From positions 9,674,245 to 9,738,244 of the forward strand of contig CM030868.1 in the NCBI GenBank assembly GCA_018105865.1: a stretch of DNA of 64,000 nt, written 5' to 3'. The DNA is from Metaphire vulgaris (Eukaryota; Annelida; Clitellata; Crassiclitellata; Megascolecidae). The notes below the pieces were generated by a model, which saw only the letters and a list, made by a program, of their open reading frames with translations, did no database searches and was not told the origin of the DNA. Shown here piece by piece: positions 1-31,195 of the stretch; the stretch's first letter is position 1, and each line of letters starts with the position of its first letter. A program made the position numbers and the translations under genes.

Positions 1-426
1 TTACTTAATATGCTGAATGCCATGGAAAGCTGTAGCATTAGAAAACTTTGTAGTGGCGAATCACAGAATTTGGAACACTGGCCATTGGCATTTGGACAAA
101 TTTTCTGCAAATCACTGTGGTCCCCAATAATTATTGATGTAAAAGAGATATGTTTTATGGTTCCAATTTTGTAAGAATAGGCCTATGTATGCAAGATAAT
201 GTTTCTGTGGTCATCCTAGGCATGTCCTCTATCTGAATCCTTATGAACCCCTTATGTCAAATGTCATGGCCTGATTGGCATCTAAGTATCTCACAAATTT
301 AGTAAAACTGTAATGTTCTATTTGGCTAGAAAAGGTTTAAAATTTGGATAATATTGCCACCATTACATGCCTTTATGAGGTAGGCACACTGCTAAAGACT
401 TGGATTAATGTTCCATTTTAAAACTG

Positions 427-1035
427 TTATTATTATTATTATTATTTCTAGACAATTTCTCCAGCGCAGTAAACAAGGCTAAGGCCTATGACAAAAGCAC
501 TTTGACATAATTCTATCAGTTAAATTCTATATTAAATAGGTGTGTTTTTAAGTTCCTAAGAAAGGATTCCGCAGAGACAGCTTCCGACACAACGTCAGGT
601 AACGAGTTCCAAAGTAACAGATTCCCTTTGGAGAATGACCTTTCTCCAAACTTGGAGGTCTTTGACGGAGGAGGGACAAGCAGTAGGACTCGACGACTCG
701 ACCGAAGCTTCATTCTCGACTCATTTGACGTCGTTCGCTGCACCAGCGCACTCAGATATTCTGGGCAGTGTGGGTCATAAAGGGCTCGGAAAGTGAGCCA
801 ACAACGCTTGTAAACAATACTCTGTTGAACGCGTAACCAGTGGAGGCGATCTCTCAGCAGTGGCGTGATGTGGCCATTCCAGCGACAACCGAAGACTACT
901 CGTGCAGCCAGATTCAGTACGGACTGAAGTCGATTTAGCTTGTTTTATGGTAGGCCTAGCAAGACACTGTTACAGTAGTCCATTCTTGACAAGACAAAGG
1001 CCCGTACAAGCTGAACGGCCGCACTCACCATTGTT
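427..1035 (-). mobile_element. LINE 3' fragment (CR1/L2-like), with (TTA)n tail
   Basis: The minus strand reads a degraded reverse transcriptase C-terminus: SRMDYCNSVLLGLP, then LRDRLHW, FRALYDPHCPEYLSALVQRT and FGERSFSKGNLLLWNSLPD, ending in LKTHLF. The short 3' UTR carries the 'agcgc...gct' sequence common to these elements and stops at a (TTA)n run at 427-446, the usual 3' tail. 5'-truncated. Confidence 0.85.
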
Positions 1036-1290
1036 GTTGGCATTTCATATGGAATGTTTCCAAGCTTCTTAAAATTGGCTGTAGGCAGTGGTGTCCAGGT
1101 TTCAGTGCCATGGAGCAGCACTGATAGTACCAGTGTGTGCTATATTAGTATTTTGGTGGATGGAGAGAGTTGCTTAGACTGCCAGATGGTATTAAGTGAC
1201 TCATGACTGAGGAGGCAAGAGAATCTCATGACTGAGGAGGCAAGACAGATTCTCCTCCTCATGACAGACCTGCAGTAGTCATCTTAGGTT
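1036..1290 (-). mobile_element. Possible RTE-like fragment joined to the LINE
   Basis: The minus strand around 1050-1125 reads LLHGTETWTPLPTANFKKLG, like the GCETWTL motif of the second LINE type in this window. The rest is degraded. The direct repeat 'ctcatgactgaggaggcaag' occurs twice (1200-1250). Confidence 0.45.
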
Positions 1291-1768
1291 AACTTACTGT
1301 CCAGATACAGAAAATCCTCCACTGCTTCCATTGGTATCCAGTAAATGTTTTCACAAGGGTAGCTGGGGAAGGATTGGGGAAAGGAACTGGGTGGGAAGGG
1401 TATGAGAAATTGCAGTGGAACAAACTGTGGTCTGTTGACACAATTTCTGTAGAATTCGATCCAGATTTTCCACACCTGTGCATTGCCTGCACCTGTGTTT
1501 GTAAAAAATCCTCTAGCCTGTGGGAAATGTATGTGAAAATAAGTACTCACACAGAATTCTTTAATATAAATTGCTTATAGCATGAAAATCAGATTTTGTT
1601 TAAAGCCTAAAACAATATTTGAGTTAAAATAAATAAATGATGAGTAGAATAATAAACAGTAAAGCAATAAATATTAAAAAATTAAATAACAAGTCAGTAC
1701 GGTGACACTGCATTTTAATAAGCCAGTTGACATACACCTTTTTCTAAGTTGAAATATTTGTATTGCAG

Positions 1769-21508
<19,740 letters not shown>

Positions 21509-21895
21509 CAAACTGAAGAATTAATACCTTGATAAAGATGAAAGCACACCTGAAGCAGCAGGAAAATGATTATTCCATTGAAATGTGTGACCAGTTGTTA
21601 CAATTTACATCACAATTATCAGCTTAGCTTTTACTGACTGCTTCACTTATTACTGGAAAGAAGCATATGTATATGTTAATGAATTTAGGCAACAATTTTA
21701 TTTATTAAATAATTTTTATTTTTATAGCATAACAATTTGAAGAGTTTTTGATTGAAAATTATGAGTGCTATGTATTGTGTATGTATATGTGCCATGTATG
21801 CAGTGTGATTGTTGCAAAACTTAACTTGTTGCAATTTTGCAAAAACATTGTTGATCCAGAACTGGTTGTTTTTAATGTTTGTTGTAAGATTGGAC
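21509..21895. other. Start of intergenic region after GH31 stop
   Basis: Probable 3' UTR then AT-rich sequence. No canonical AATAAA was seen close to the stop; the poly(A) site is not located. Confidence 0.4.
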
Positions 21896-22156
21896 CAGTT
21901 CCACGACAATTCGTCTACAGGCTTTTCGTCTATGACAATTCATCTACAGACTGTCAGTCTACCGACAGTAGGTCTACTACGATACCCTAACCTAACCATA
22001 GCCCTACGCCCCTACCTCTAACTCTAACCCTAACAATAACCCTAACACCAACCCTAACCTCCAATCCCAGATATTGTAGTAGACCTACATGCATTCTAAA
22101 AGTCTGTAGGCGAATTGTCATAGACAAAAAGTCTGTAGACTAATTGTTGTGATACC
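21896..22156. mobile_element. MITE 3 with telomere-like tract
   Basis: Flanks GATTGGAC (21888) and GATTAGAC (22157), an 8-bp duplication with one mismatch. Arms repeat 'cgtctacagac / cgtctatgacaatt'. Internal 'ctctaaccctaacaataacc' and 'ctaacaccaaccctaacc' (22018-22060). Confidence 0.85.
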
Positions 22157-22410
22157 GATTAGACAGAGGTGTGATGCCAATTGATTAACAATAGAGCTGG
22201 GTGCTCATTCAAGAAAATTTTTTCCGATTTATTATTGGGTAGATTATTTTCAGTTATTTTTAAAATGGACACAATTTCGATTATTAGTTTATTTTTAATT
22301 TATTTTGATTTCTGATTATTTCACAGTACTTTTTAGAAACTGTCTTTCCCGAATAAAGATGATTATTAGCAACGAGGCTTACTGTAGTCATAATGTCAGT
22401 TGGTCTTCAA

Positions 22411-23134
22411 CAGGGGGATTTCTAACAATCAAAACACCCCCACTCCCCCAATTTGAGCGTTGACTGGCTTGACCCACTAAAATTTGGATAACGTGAAATT
22501 ATGCATACAGAATGCATTTGATTAGCCTGAACACCCCAAATGTTTCAGGCCCATTCAGAGGGGGCCAGGAGGGCCATTGTTATAACCTCCATCATTTGTA
22601 CACAATTTGCGTTTACCTGTCTAAGACTTGGGAGAGCAAAGAGCTAGATAGATAATACTAGAAGGGGTTTCAAAAACACTGATGACCTTTTTGCTTGTTG
22701 ACAATTTTGGGTTTTGGGAAAAGCTTAGGTTAGTATTCTCTAACTCTAACCCAAAAACACTAACCCTAAACCCTACCTTTTAACCCATACTGTCAAAATT
22801 TTAATTGTTGGGAAGGGCCGGCCCTAGCCAAAATGGCGAGAGGCCTCAAAATACTTTGGAGCCTGGGCCTCCTTCCCCTTCTGAAACCCCTGCCCATCAT
22901 GGAGAAATACACCCCAATGATGATCCTCGGATGAAAAAAGTGCGTGTCAGACTTTGTGTCATAGTCTTATAACGTTTTTTTGCTTGTCAGCCTTTTTCGA
23001 TTATCAGACCTCCAAATTTGAATTGAACCAGATTTAACCGACACCCCCAAAAACAATCCTAAATCCTATTAATAAAATCTGTTCCAGATTTTCCCTGACA
23101 CCCCATCCCAAATAAAAATCCTTGAAATAACCTG
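22411..23134. mobile_element. hAT-like element nested in 22192-24143
   Basis: Exact GTCTTCAA duplications (22403, 23135). Ends CAGGGGGATTTCTAAC and AAATAACCTG. It contains 'tgatgacctttttgcttgttgac' (22680) and 'ttttttgcttgtcagcc' (22977), copies of the shared motif, and a CCCTAA-like stretch at 22740-22790. Confidence 0.88.
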
Positions 23135-23379
23135 GTCTTCAAAATCCAAGGATTGGATCGAGCCTGGGATCTTGACCGATATCGTCAGCGTATCCAAACT
23201 TCCTACTGATGGTATCAGGTTAAGCCGTTTGTCCTTAAGCCTACAAATTGAATAACCTAGGTGCTTTTCTCATCTTTACACTCAGTTAATGTTTCCTTAA
23301 CGTCTCCAGGAGCTGACATCTCCCAAGTGAACTCAGAACCGTCTCATCTTGGATGAATAATTCCACAGGAAGACAGAAC

Positions 23380-23585
23380 CAGGGCCTGTGGGGCTCCACT
23401 GAAGCCAGCCGTGGACGATTTTGAGTGCATTGGTTTGCGAGTGTCCCCAGTTGGGACCCGTTTCATCTAATTTATAATTGAATAATTAAATAAAAACAAA
23501 TGTTGGCCCCATGATTATAAAAGGCAATTAAGAGCCACCCCAACGGCCCCCACTTGCCAATGTTTGAGTGAGCAATATGGTGAAC
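23380..23585. mobile_element. Worn copy of the CAGTGGCGGCTC MITE
   Basis: 'ggggctccactgaagcc' and 'ccaccccaacggcccccacttgcc' match the ends and body of the MITEs at 28351-28543 and 29315-29480. Confidence 0.55.
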
Positions 23586-23699
23586 CATGGTGGCAAGTTG
23601 AGCGAGAGTTTGTACATTAAACTGGCATGACACACCGTATCCTGAAAGCTTCAGTCAAACCCAGAAAGATGGTACAATTGCTCTTTTTGATCTTGTTCT

Positions 23700-23719
23700 T
23701 GTTATTATTATTATTATTA

Positions 23720-23762
<43 letters not shown>

Positions 23763-23920
23763 ACGACAAGACCATTTCTTCAGCAACCTAGCGCAATAAG
23801 CATGGCAAAAGTGGCCAAAGACAAGAGCGCTTTACAAAACTACGAATATCCGATGGTGAATAAGTAAGTTTTAAAATTGCGTAGAAAAAAGTCCAAGAGA
23901 TTCCAAGCTGTTGAATCCAT
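23700..23920 (-). mobile_element. LINE 3' UTR with (TTA)n tail
   Basis: (TTA)n at 23704-23758 followed by 'accatttcttcagcaaccta-gcgcaataag' and 'caagagcgctttac', a minus-strand LINE 3' end. Confidence 0.6.
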
Positions 23921-24203
23921 TTTCAATGAAAATCTGATAATCAACGGTAAATTGATCTTTATTTGAATCGGCCCTATTGTATAATATAACATACGGGAAT
24001 AATCGAAAAATAATCGCGATTTCGATTATTTTTTCCCAGATATTATCGATTATTTCGATTAATTTGATAATCGTGTCGATTTCGATTTCGATTTTTCCAA
24101 AATCGCGATTACGATTGTCGATTTCGATTAATCGACCCAGTTGATTAACAACCGGTTCGCTGACGTTGACAAAGTTATATATGGTTTGTCCATTATGTGT
24201 AGG

Positions 24204-24322
<119 letters not shown>

Positions 24323-24604
24323 TGTATATAGCCAGAGACGGCCTCCCGTCGAATCTTCATAGAAAAATACATAAATCACGGTGTCAGGTTACGGACGAGT
24401 CATGTCATGGCTGGTCTCGCTTTGTGTAAGACTGTAAGTGAATTCTCCAAGGCGTAGATCTACTAATTATAATACCGCGTACATTTTAGCCCCCCGCCGC
24501 GTACGTACAAATTGGCAACCCCCGCACGCACGGTGAAAATTATTTTTAGTCATAGTAAAAAAGCATTTGTTTACTATTAAATTAAAGTTTTTTAATATCA
24601 TGAT

Positions 24605-24683
24605 TTAACCCCTTAACCGTGTATTTAACTGTAACTCAATGTAAAATGGACGGATATATCCGGGATCCTAGTTAAGGGGTTAA
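24605..24683. mobile_element. 79-bp piggyBac-like MITE, opposite orientation
   Basis: TTAA-CCCCTTAACCGTG ... TAGTTAAGGGG-TTAA. Inverse of the copy at 13743-13822; both share 'gagttacagttaaatac' and 'ggatatatccg' type cores. Confidence 0.78.
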
Positions 24684-24804
24684 TGGCATTCTGGTCAACT
24701 CCCCACAAACGCTCCCCCTCTGCCAAGTTTGCCGGCCAATTATTTAAATAACCGTGGGAACAATACTCGGGACCCTTTGACCGTGAGAAAGTTATTGTTA
24801 TTAT

Positions 24805-24905
24805 ATTTTCAGTGGTTTTCACACAGGCTTACTTAGCCTCCTAAACCACTTAAAATCACATTATTATTATTATTATTATTATTACTATTATTATTATTAT
24901 ATTGT
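24805..24905. repeat. Short palindromic repeat with (ATT)n
   Basis: 'agtggttttcacacaggctt' and 'cctcctaaaccacttaaaa' form a hairpin-like unit followed by (ATT)n. The same unit recurs at 32800, 41832, 43708, 48053 and 58640. Confidence 0.7.
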
Positions 24906-25124
24906 GTTCAAATCAAATGTTTGTGTGAATAGGCATTAGGCCTTTACCTATTTATAAATTTGAAATTTGCGCGTACATACAAATTCGGTCGTGAGTCCGT
25001 GACCCCTCCCCGTACGCTTCCGTACGCAAAATCGCCTAAATCTCAAACCCCCTCCCCTCGGTGCGTACGTAGGTTACTATATGAACGGCCCCTTAACAGT
25101 CTCTAAACTTTCTGTTTGTATGAG

Positions 25125-25198
25125 CATGCAATTGAGCGCATTTGCTGCTTTGCGATTATTTGCGCTATAGAAATGTTCGTAATAATAATAATAATAAT
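25125..25198 (+). mobile_element. LINE 3' end with (AAT)n tail
   Basis: 'gcgcatttgctgctttgcga' and 'gcgctatagaaatgttcg' then (TAA)n, the inverse of the 3' UTRs at 6240 and 27480. Helitron copy H2 starts directly after the tail. Confidence 0.75.
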
Positions 25199-25389
25199 TT
25201 ATAATATTAAGATCCTTGCTCTGTTTGTCCAGTTTGCCTGTTACCTTCAAGCGTTCTGATTGGTCACCAATCGACGTTGCGAAATCGAATTGCGTAACCT
25301 CTGTCCTGGGCTGTGCACGAGACTGTTGCCATTGACAACCATTGTCTATTAATCAACGGAGCGTTCGAAGCGTCTTAATTGCAGCTCAA

Positions 25390-26062
25390 CTACGGAAATC
25401 TACCGCAATTTGACGCAAATGTGCAACGTCATGCCCTATAGATTAACAAACCCCCCCCCCCCCACCCTCTTTCCCTCCCATCCCTATCTCAACCCCTCCT
25501 CCCCTCCCAACCCCCCAAACCCTCTCCCAACCCCCTTCCTCCACCCCTCTTCCCAACCCCCTTCCTCCCAACCCTCTTCCAACCCCCTTCCCTCCACCCC
25601 TCTCCCCATCCCTCTTCCACCCCCTCCCCCATCCATCTCCCAACCCCCAAACCCTCTCCCAACCCCCTTCCTCCACCCCTCTTCCCAACCCCTTCCTCTC
25701 CCAACCCTCTTCCAACCCCTTCCCTCCACCCCCTCTCCCCATCCCTCTTCCACCCCCTCTCTCCCCATCCATCTCCCAACCAACCATCCCTTTGGTTGAG
25801 CTTGGCTGTGTGCCTTCGGAATATACCCCCACTCTTCCCTCCCGAAATCTACCGCAATTTGACGCAAATGTGCAACGTCATGCCCTATAGATTAACATTA
25901 TGAGATTTTGCATGGCTACGGAAATTTACCGCATTTTGACGCAAATGTGCAACGTCATGCCCTATAGATTAGCATTATGAGATTTTTGCATAGCTACGGA
26001 AATTTACCGCAATTTGACGCAAATGTAAAACGTCATGCCCTATAGATTAACATTATGAGTTT
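25390..26062. repeat. 77-bp tandem units in H2
   Basis: 'accgcaatttgacgcaaatg' then 'caacgtcatgccctatagat' occurs at about 25405, 25855, 25931 and 26009. The last three are spaced 77-78 bp. The first is separated from them by the pyrimidine tract. Confidence 0.88.
25449..25790. repeat. C-rich pyrimidine tract
   Basis: Almost only C and T on this strand: a C16 run, then diverged repeats of 'ccctcttccaaccccttcc' with an internal duplication of about 170 bp. The Pro/Ser/Leu and Gly/Arg open frames here are compositional artefacts. Possible triplex or i-motif DNA. Confidence 0.93.
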
Positions 26063-26194
26063 CAAATGTTCCGTTTAGTACTTTAAACTTTAAAGGTCCC
26101 TTTTTATAATTCCTTACGTTTCTATCGATTCCTGAAATTTTTATCCCCGGATTTCTTGCAAAGGAATTAATTATTCATCGATTATTAGTTAAAT

Positions 26195-26690
26195 TAGATG
26201 CATGTTTGTGCAGTGCCGAATGGTGAATAGGAGCTTCGTATAGCACCTATATCTCAGCGATTATAAACGTTAGAAAGACGCGGTTACGCTTCGCTTAAGG
26301 CTAATTTTATAGAGCGCATTAATTATTCATCGATTATTACGGTAGTTAAGTTAGAGGCATTTTGTGCAGTGCCGAATGGTGAATAGGAGCTTCGTATAGC
26401 GCCTATATCTCAGCGAACGTTGCAGCGTCATAGTGTGTAGGCCTACAACTCGCGAAGCGAACGGCGACGCGAAGCGAACAGCGACGAAGCGTACGTTGCA
26501 GAGTCATAGTGTGTAGGCCTACAACTCGCGAAGCGACCGGCGACGCGAAGCGAACGGCCACGCGAAGCGTTTGACGAAGCGTACGTTGCAGCGTCATAGT
26601 GTGTAGGCCTACAACTCGCGAAGCGACCGGCGACGCGAAGCGAACGGCCACGCGAAGCGCTTGACGAAGCGTACGTTGCAGCGTCAGAGC
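26195..26690. repeat. Tandem array rich in CGCGAAGCG
   Basis: 'gtgccgaatggtgaataggag' occurs twice (26214, 26370). 'acgttgcagcgtcatagtgt' starts units at 26417, 26493, 26583 and 26673 (spacing 76, 90, 90) with 'cgcgaagcgaacggc' blocks between. The open frame 26403-26651 is an artefact. Confidence 0.88.
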
Positions 26691-26887
26691 TTGGCTACGT
26701 GGCGTATGTACATCAGTGAAACGTTGTTCAGCAGCATGAATTCAATGATTGGGTACTATCCTGCACTGCGAGCGAAGCGAGCATCTTTCTAGTCATTGTA
26801 TTAAAACGAGATTAGATCATTTTCATGGTGTGGAGATGCATGTGTTATTTTCTTGTTGCACTATAGTGTGTGGTTGGGTGAGTTGGG

Positions 26888-27165
26888 TGCGCAGGGGGAA
26901 CAGTGGTTAGCGCACTGGTCTGCCAATCCCGAGGTCCATGGTTCAACTCCCGGCCGCGGTTGTTTTTGCCCCAAGCGCCCCCAGTCGACTCAGCTGTGAA
27001 TGAGTACATCGGGTGTTAACTCGGTGGAAGGAAAGGCGGCGAGGGAAAGGCTGGCAATCCGCCCTCATTCAACCGTTGCCGTATGTAACTGAAGGTGCTA
27101 ACCCTTCGGTTTCCGACGGGTCCGCGATGGCCTACGAGTACACCTTTACCATTACTATAGTGTGT
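26888..27165 (+). mobile_element. tRNA-derived SINE, family S2
   Basis: Box A-like 'agtggttagcgcactggtc', box B-like 'ggtccatggttcaactcc', then 'cagtcgactcagctgtgaat' and 'ggaaaggcggcgaggg'. A degraded copy is at 41615-41830. Confidence 0.83.
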
Positions 27166-27259
27166 CTTAATGAGCTTTACTCTGTCCCCCTATGCAATTG
27201 ATGAGGAGGGCTGCTGTCAGCTCGTCAGCAGCAAAGGGAGGGAAATAGGTCTTAGCATC

Positions 27260-27420
27260 CACAGAGGCGGTTCTAGGCCTAGCCGGGTAGGCCATGGCCT
27301 ACCCAAAACGTCCGGCCTACCCAAAAAATCACGAGGCCTACACTGTGGCTGGCCTACCCGAAAAAATACGTGGCTTCCCCCAAAATGCGTGTGGCTGGGT
27401 AATTAGTGCGTATGGCCTAC
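27260..27420. repeat. 'ggcctaccc' repeat block
   Basis: Several 'ggcctacccaaaa' phrases in tandem-like order; probably the end of a worn transposon. Confidence 0.5.
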
Positions 27421-27455
27421 GGTACGAGGCTATATCGAGTGTACTGTAGTTGTAA

Positions 27456-27640
27456 GGCCAATTATTATTATTATTATTATTACGAACATTTCTATAGCGC
27501 AAATAATCGCAAAGCAGCAAATGCGCTCATGTCAGTTGCGAACCGGATCAATCAAATCTCCAGACTCCAGCCACTCATCAGATACCTTCTTTTCCATTCG
27601 GTTTCCATGCAGATGTTAAGGATCTTTATCTAATTGATCA
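27456..27640 (-). mobile_element. LINE 3' end with (ATT)n tail
   Basis: (TTA)n then 'cgaacatttctatagcgca', 'tcgcaaagcagcaaatgcgc', nearly identical to 6240-6290 in the same orientation. Confidence 0.75.
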
Positions 27641-28241
27641 ACCACCACTGACTGATCAATGGTCGTTCAACGGTCTTCGCACAAATTTTCTTCCCACTCC
27701 CACCCTCCTCAGTGTCTAATTTGTTAGATGTACTGTTACTAGCAGTACAATTTAGGGGAAGGGGTTTGAAAAAGTTTGACAGTTGTCAACAGGGGAGGGG
27801 GGTCAAGAGAAGTTGACGTCAACAATTTCACTTTTTACAAATAATCAAAAAATAGGAAATTTCATGGAATACTACTTATTACAATGGAAAAAGCAGTGTT
27901 GCGCGGTAACGAAGTAAAAGTAACGCGTTACATTACTTAAGTACAATTCTGAGTACTTCGTACTGTAACGAAGTACACAACTTACCCAGTACTTTTTACT
28001 TGTAACGAAGTAAGTTTTTATTCAAATATTAGTACTTTTACTTCGTTACATTATGTCTTTCACGTTTCGTTACAAGTAAAATTTCTCATCGCCAAATTTC
28101 GATACATTTATTGGGGTATCTGTTTAATTCTTCACAACTTCCCGTGTTTAGTCGTACAGGGTTGACAATGACCAACAAACGTACACGCATGACTGACAGA
28201 TTGTTTGAAAACTTGATCTTTCTTAGACCTACATGCAATCA

Positions 28242-28720
28242 CAGAGCCGCAGTTAGAGCAGTCGGCGCCCGGGGCAAGGTATAAATTCTGCGCCCCTAAA
28301 TTCCGGTGATGGCCTTTTTTTGCTTATCCGAGTTTTCACGGCAACGTACACAGTGGCGGCTCTAGGATTTGGCAAGTGGGGGGCCGTTGGGGGGGGGCAA
28401 CTTCTAATCATGGGGGCCAACCATTTGTTGTTTAATGTATGTAGCATTAAGTATAGGGTCCCAACTGGGGGGGCCACTGGGGGGGCCAGGCAGTCAATAG
28501 GGGGGCACGGGCCCCCCTGGCCTCCCCGGTGGAGCCGCCACTGAACGTACAACATACACATTTTTAACCTGTGACAGTCTGAAAACCGGCGATGACCTTT
28601 TTTTACTTATCAACATTATTTTCACGCCGGAGGAAAGTGGTATGTAAAATTAAGGACTTAGTGTGCAAATTGCGCCTTCGAGGACGGCGCCCGGGACCCT
28701 GCCCCCTAGCTACGGCTTTG
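28242..28720. mobile_element. hAT-like MITE (CAGAGCCGCAGTTAG) inside 27894-29031
   Basis: Ends CAGAGCCGCAGTTAG and the complement of CAAAGCCGTAGCTAG. Flanks TGCAATCA / TGAAACCA (6 of 8). 'ggtgatggcctttttttgct' (28303) and 'gatgacctttttttacttat' (28590) are copies of the shared motif. Confidence 0.78.
28351..28543. mobile_element. hAT-like MITE (CAGTGGCGGCTC), innermost
   Basis: Exact AACGTACA duplications (28343, 28544). Ends CAGTGGCGGCTCTAGG and the complement of CAGTGGCGGCTCCACC. G-runs inside. A copy in opposite orientation lies at 29315-29480. Confidence 0.93.
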
Positions 28721-29314
28721 TGAAACCAGCATTTTGTGCTAATGCAGTTAATGGTGTAAATGTGTACGTGTTGACTGCTGAGGCTTCTGCATGTTGCTTA
28801 AAAGTAGTAATAAAAATGTGATTTGGCATGATAATGTGGAGTTGTTGATGATTCCGTCTGTCACGGTACTTTTTACTTTTTACTTAAAAAGTAACTTTTT
28901 GAGGAGTACTTTTTTACTTTTACTTGAGTAACTATTTTTATAGGTACTTTTTACTTTTACTTAAGTAAAAAAATGACATAATACTTGTACTTTTACTTGA
29001 GTACTCAAACTCAGTACTTCATACAACACTGGGAAAAAGCATGGCATTTTGACACTCGAAGAGCAAAAAAGGGGGAAAATGGTCATCACCACAAAAAATA
29101 ATAACCTTGTTATTGGGACCTGTCATTTATCTTTGGGGGGAGTCAAAAGTTTTTGACGTAATTATGGGAGGGGGTTAAGTGAAAGTTGACAGTTGTTGAC
29201 AAGGGGGAGGGGGTCAAAAATTGTTGACATAATTAATGGACAGCCCCCAAGCCTCAAGTGGGCGAGCTGTCATTCAAGCGTGTGCTAATTTTAATTTTAA
29301 CATGTAAACAGCGA

Positions 29315-29480
29315 CAGTGGCGGCTCCACCGGGGCCCGTGCCCCCCTATTGAGTGCCTGGCCCCCCAGTTGGGACCCTATACTTAATGCTACATACATTA
29401 AACAACAAATGGTTGGCCCCCATGTCTAGAAGTTGCCACCCCAACGGCCCCCCACTTGCCAAATCCTAGAGCCGCCACTG
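29315..29480. mobile_element. CAGTGGCGGCTC MITE, opposite orientation
   Basis: Ends CAGTGGCGGCTCCACCGG and AGAGCCGCCACTG. The body matches 28351-28543 reversed. No clear target duplication. Confidence 0.85.
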
Positions 29481-30804
29481 CACCCTCCCCGTCCCCACAC
29501 CAGACCACACAACACATTGAGCCGACTTTCCCAGTAGAGTCCATCTCCCTGACAGGGGATTTGGACCCGTAATTTTATTAAAGACAATTTTCTAGTTGGC
29601 ACTATTAATCAGTATCACATTATAGCCGCTCCAGCTATGACCGCCCCAGTTATGACCGCCCAATTTGGCGTCCGCCTCAGCTATGACCGCCCCAGCTTTA
29701 GCTGCCGTCAGTATCGTTTAGGGTTAGTTTCGTGGCTGGTTTATGGTGTGGGTAATGATTATATGACCCCATATGGGTGCAATACACTGCTTTTTGTCAA
29801 AACTCATAGAGTAGAGGAGTGCACGGTAATGGCTACCGCGGTTTCACCGCGGTAATCCGCGGATTTACCGCGGTAGCGGTATTGAAATCTGTAATTTTGC
29901 CGAAATATTAATGGGGACGGAAAAGTTATGACGGTAGTACCGCGGTAGCGCGATCCAGGCTGACGGTATTACCGCGGATGCGGTTTCAAAAATACCGTAA
30001 ATACCGCGGGAATGGGGAGATTAATCTCGCAATTCAATAATCATGCGTTCGGCCGATTTTAGCATAGCTACTAACCATATAGGCCTACGCCTTTCAGTTT
30101 CGAATTAAAAGGCCATTAAATTGAACTGTTAGGCCAGGCAAGTTTGGTTTTGAATCTTTTGATCACTCGACACCATTGTTAGTTCGCAGTTGGTAGAGAC
30201 CATAAAGCCATTTGAGAACTTGAGGGTAATTGATAAACACACCAGGGGAGAATCATCAGAGCCGGTTTCAGATTGTTGGGGGAGCCTATAGATGTACAGG
30301 ACAACAAAAGATAATATAATTTAGAGGTGGGGCGGATTGCAGAGCACTTTGCACAGCTTTGTAATTTGAACGCCCAGTGCCCACTGCCAATTGCCCAGTC
30401 TCTCCCGTGCCCACCAACCACCATCACTATTTACCTTAGTGCCTCTGACTCAATCACCATCGATTCGGAGGTGGATTAAAAACTCCACTTAGCTTAGGCC
30501 TACTATATAAATTAAACATTTTATAAAGTTACAGAAAATGGACAAGAAAGAGAGCCAATTCATTTTTCAACGTGTTGCTCACTGCTGGCAGAATGGCATT
30601 GGTAGTAAAACCGGGAATGTCCGTTATCTTTTGGTTAGTTTCGGTATACACGTTGAAAAATGAATTGGCTGACGCTATGGTTATGATGTGCGCTAAAGAT
30701 ATCAGGTTAGTAATAGTGTCCCATTTTCATATATGATTATTGTATAGTTTAGAAGAAACTTTTGAAAAACTTTTTGAAAAGCTACTTCTCGTGTTGGGTA
30801 CTAA

Positions 30805-30974
30805 CAGGGTGCGATTTGTAGGGGAAGGGGGATTCTCCCACTTCCCAACTGCATCCCCTACTGCTGCATCTCTCCCACAACTACATCCCCACTGCTGCAT
30901 TTCCCCAACAACTACGCCCCCAAGCTCGACAAATCCCCTCCTCCCACTGCACCAGGTCATAAAATCGCACACTG
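30805..30974. mobile_element. 170-bp hAT-like MITE, innermost of nest
   Basis: Exact GGTACTAA duplications (30797, 30975). Ends CAGGGTGCGATTT and the complement of CAGTGTGCGATTTTATGACC. Confidence 0.92.
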
Positions 30975-31009
30975 GGTACTAATAAATGATTAGTTGATAT
31001 AAAACACCG

Positions 31010-31195
31010 CGGACGGGGACGGAGACCAAAATGCGGGTACGGGGACGGGGATGGGTTCCGAAATGCGGGGACGGGAATGGGGATGGGGACAGAGATTAGG
31101 GGATGGGGTGGGGATGGATTTTAAGTCAATGGGGACGGGGTGGGGATGGAGAAAAGCTTTGCGGGGACGGGAGGGGATGGGGACAACAGTCAGTC
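31010..31195. repeat. GGGGACGGGGATGG minisatellite
   Basis: Repeated 'ggggacggggatgg' variants, G-runs of four at regular spacing on the plus strand. Part of the hAT element. It could form G-quadruplexes. Confidence 0.85.

Larger units (their letters stand above)
22192..24143. mobile_element. hAT-like element (AGCTGGGT...), host of nested insertions
   Basis: Flanked by ATTAACAA (22184, 24144). Ends TAGAGCTGGGTG and the complement of CAACTGGGTCGATTAATCG. Both flanks are rich in 'cgattattt / aatcgcgatttcg'. It holds the element at 22411-23134 and a LINE 3' tail with (TTA)n at 23700-23920. Confidence 0.75.
25199..26792 (+). mobile_element. Helitron-like copy H2 with internal tandem arrays
   Basis: Begins ATAATATTAAGATCCTTGCT, ends ATCCTGCACTGCGAGCG... 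CTTTCTAG followed by T, the CTRR|T end expected of Helitrons. No Rep/helicase coding is present (non-autonomous), and I could not draw a clean 3' hairpin. It holds four 77-bp units, a pyrimidine tract and a GC-rich tandem array. Ends are shared with H1. Confidence 0.68.
27894..29031. mobile_element. hAT-like element, second CAGTGTTG copy, with two nested MITEs
   Basis: Exact GGAAAAAG duplications (27886, 29032). Ends CAGTGTTGCGCGGTAACG and CATACAACACTG are the same as in 17561-18496. It is longer because it carries 28242-28720. Confidence 0.93.

Noticed and set aside
22018..22060. Telomeric sequence inside the chromosome (also 7646-7675 and 14246-14270)
   Set aside because: Short, imperfect and confined within inverted-repeat elements; not a fusion point or telomere.
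25410..25867. Proline-rich and glycine/arginine-rich open frames up to 129 codons
   Set aside because: The DNA is a low-complexity pyrimidine tract. Four overlapping frames on both strands stay open because of composition.
26403..26690. CRISPR-like regular array and an open frame with repeated VVGLHTMTLQ
   Set aside because: Spacers are not unique: the whole 90-bp unit repeats, in an animal genome and inside a Helitron-like element. It is a minisatellite.
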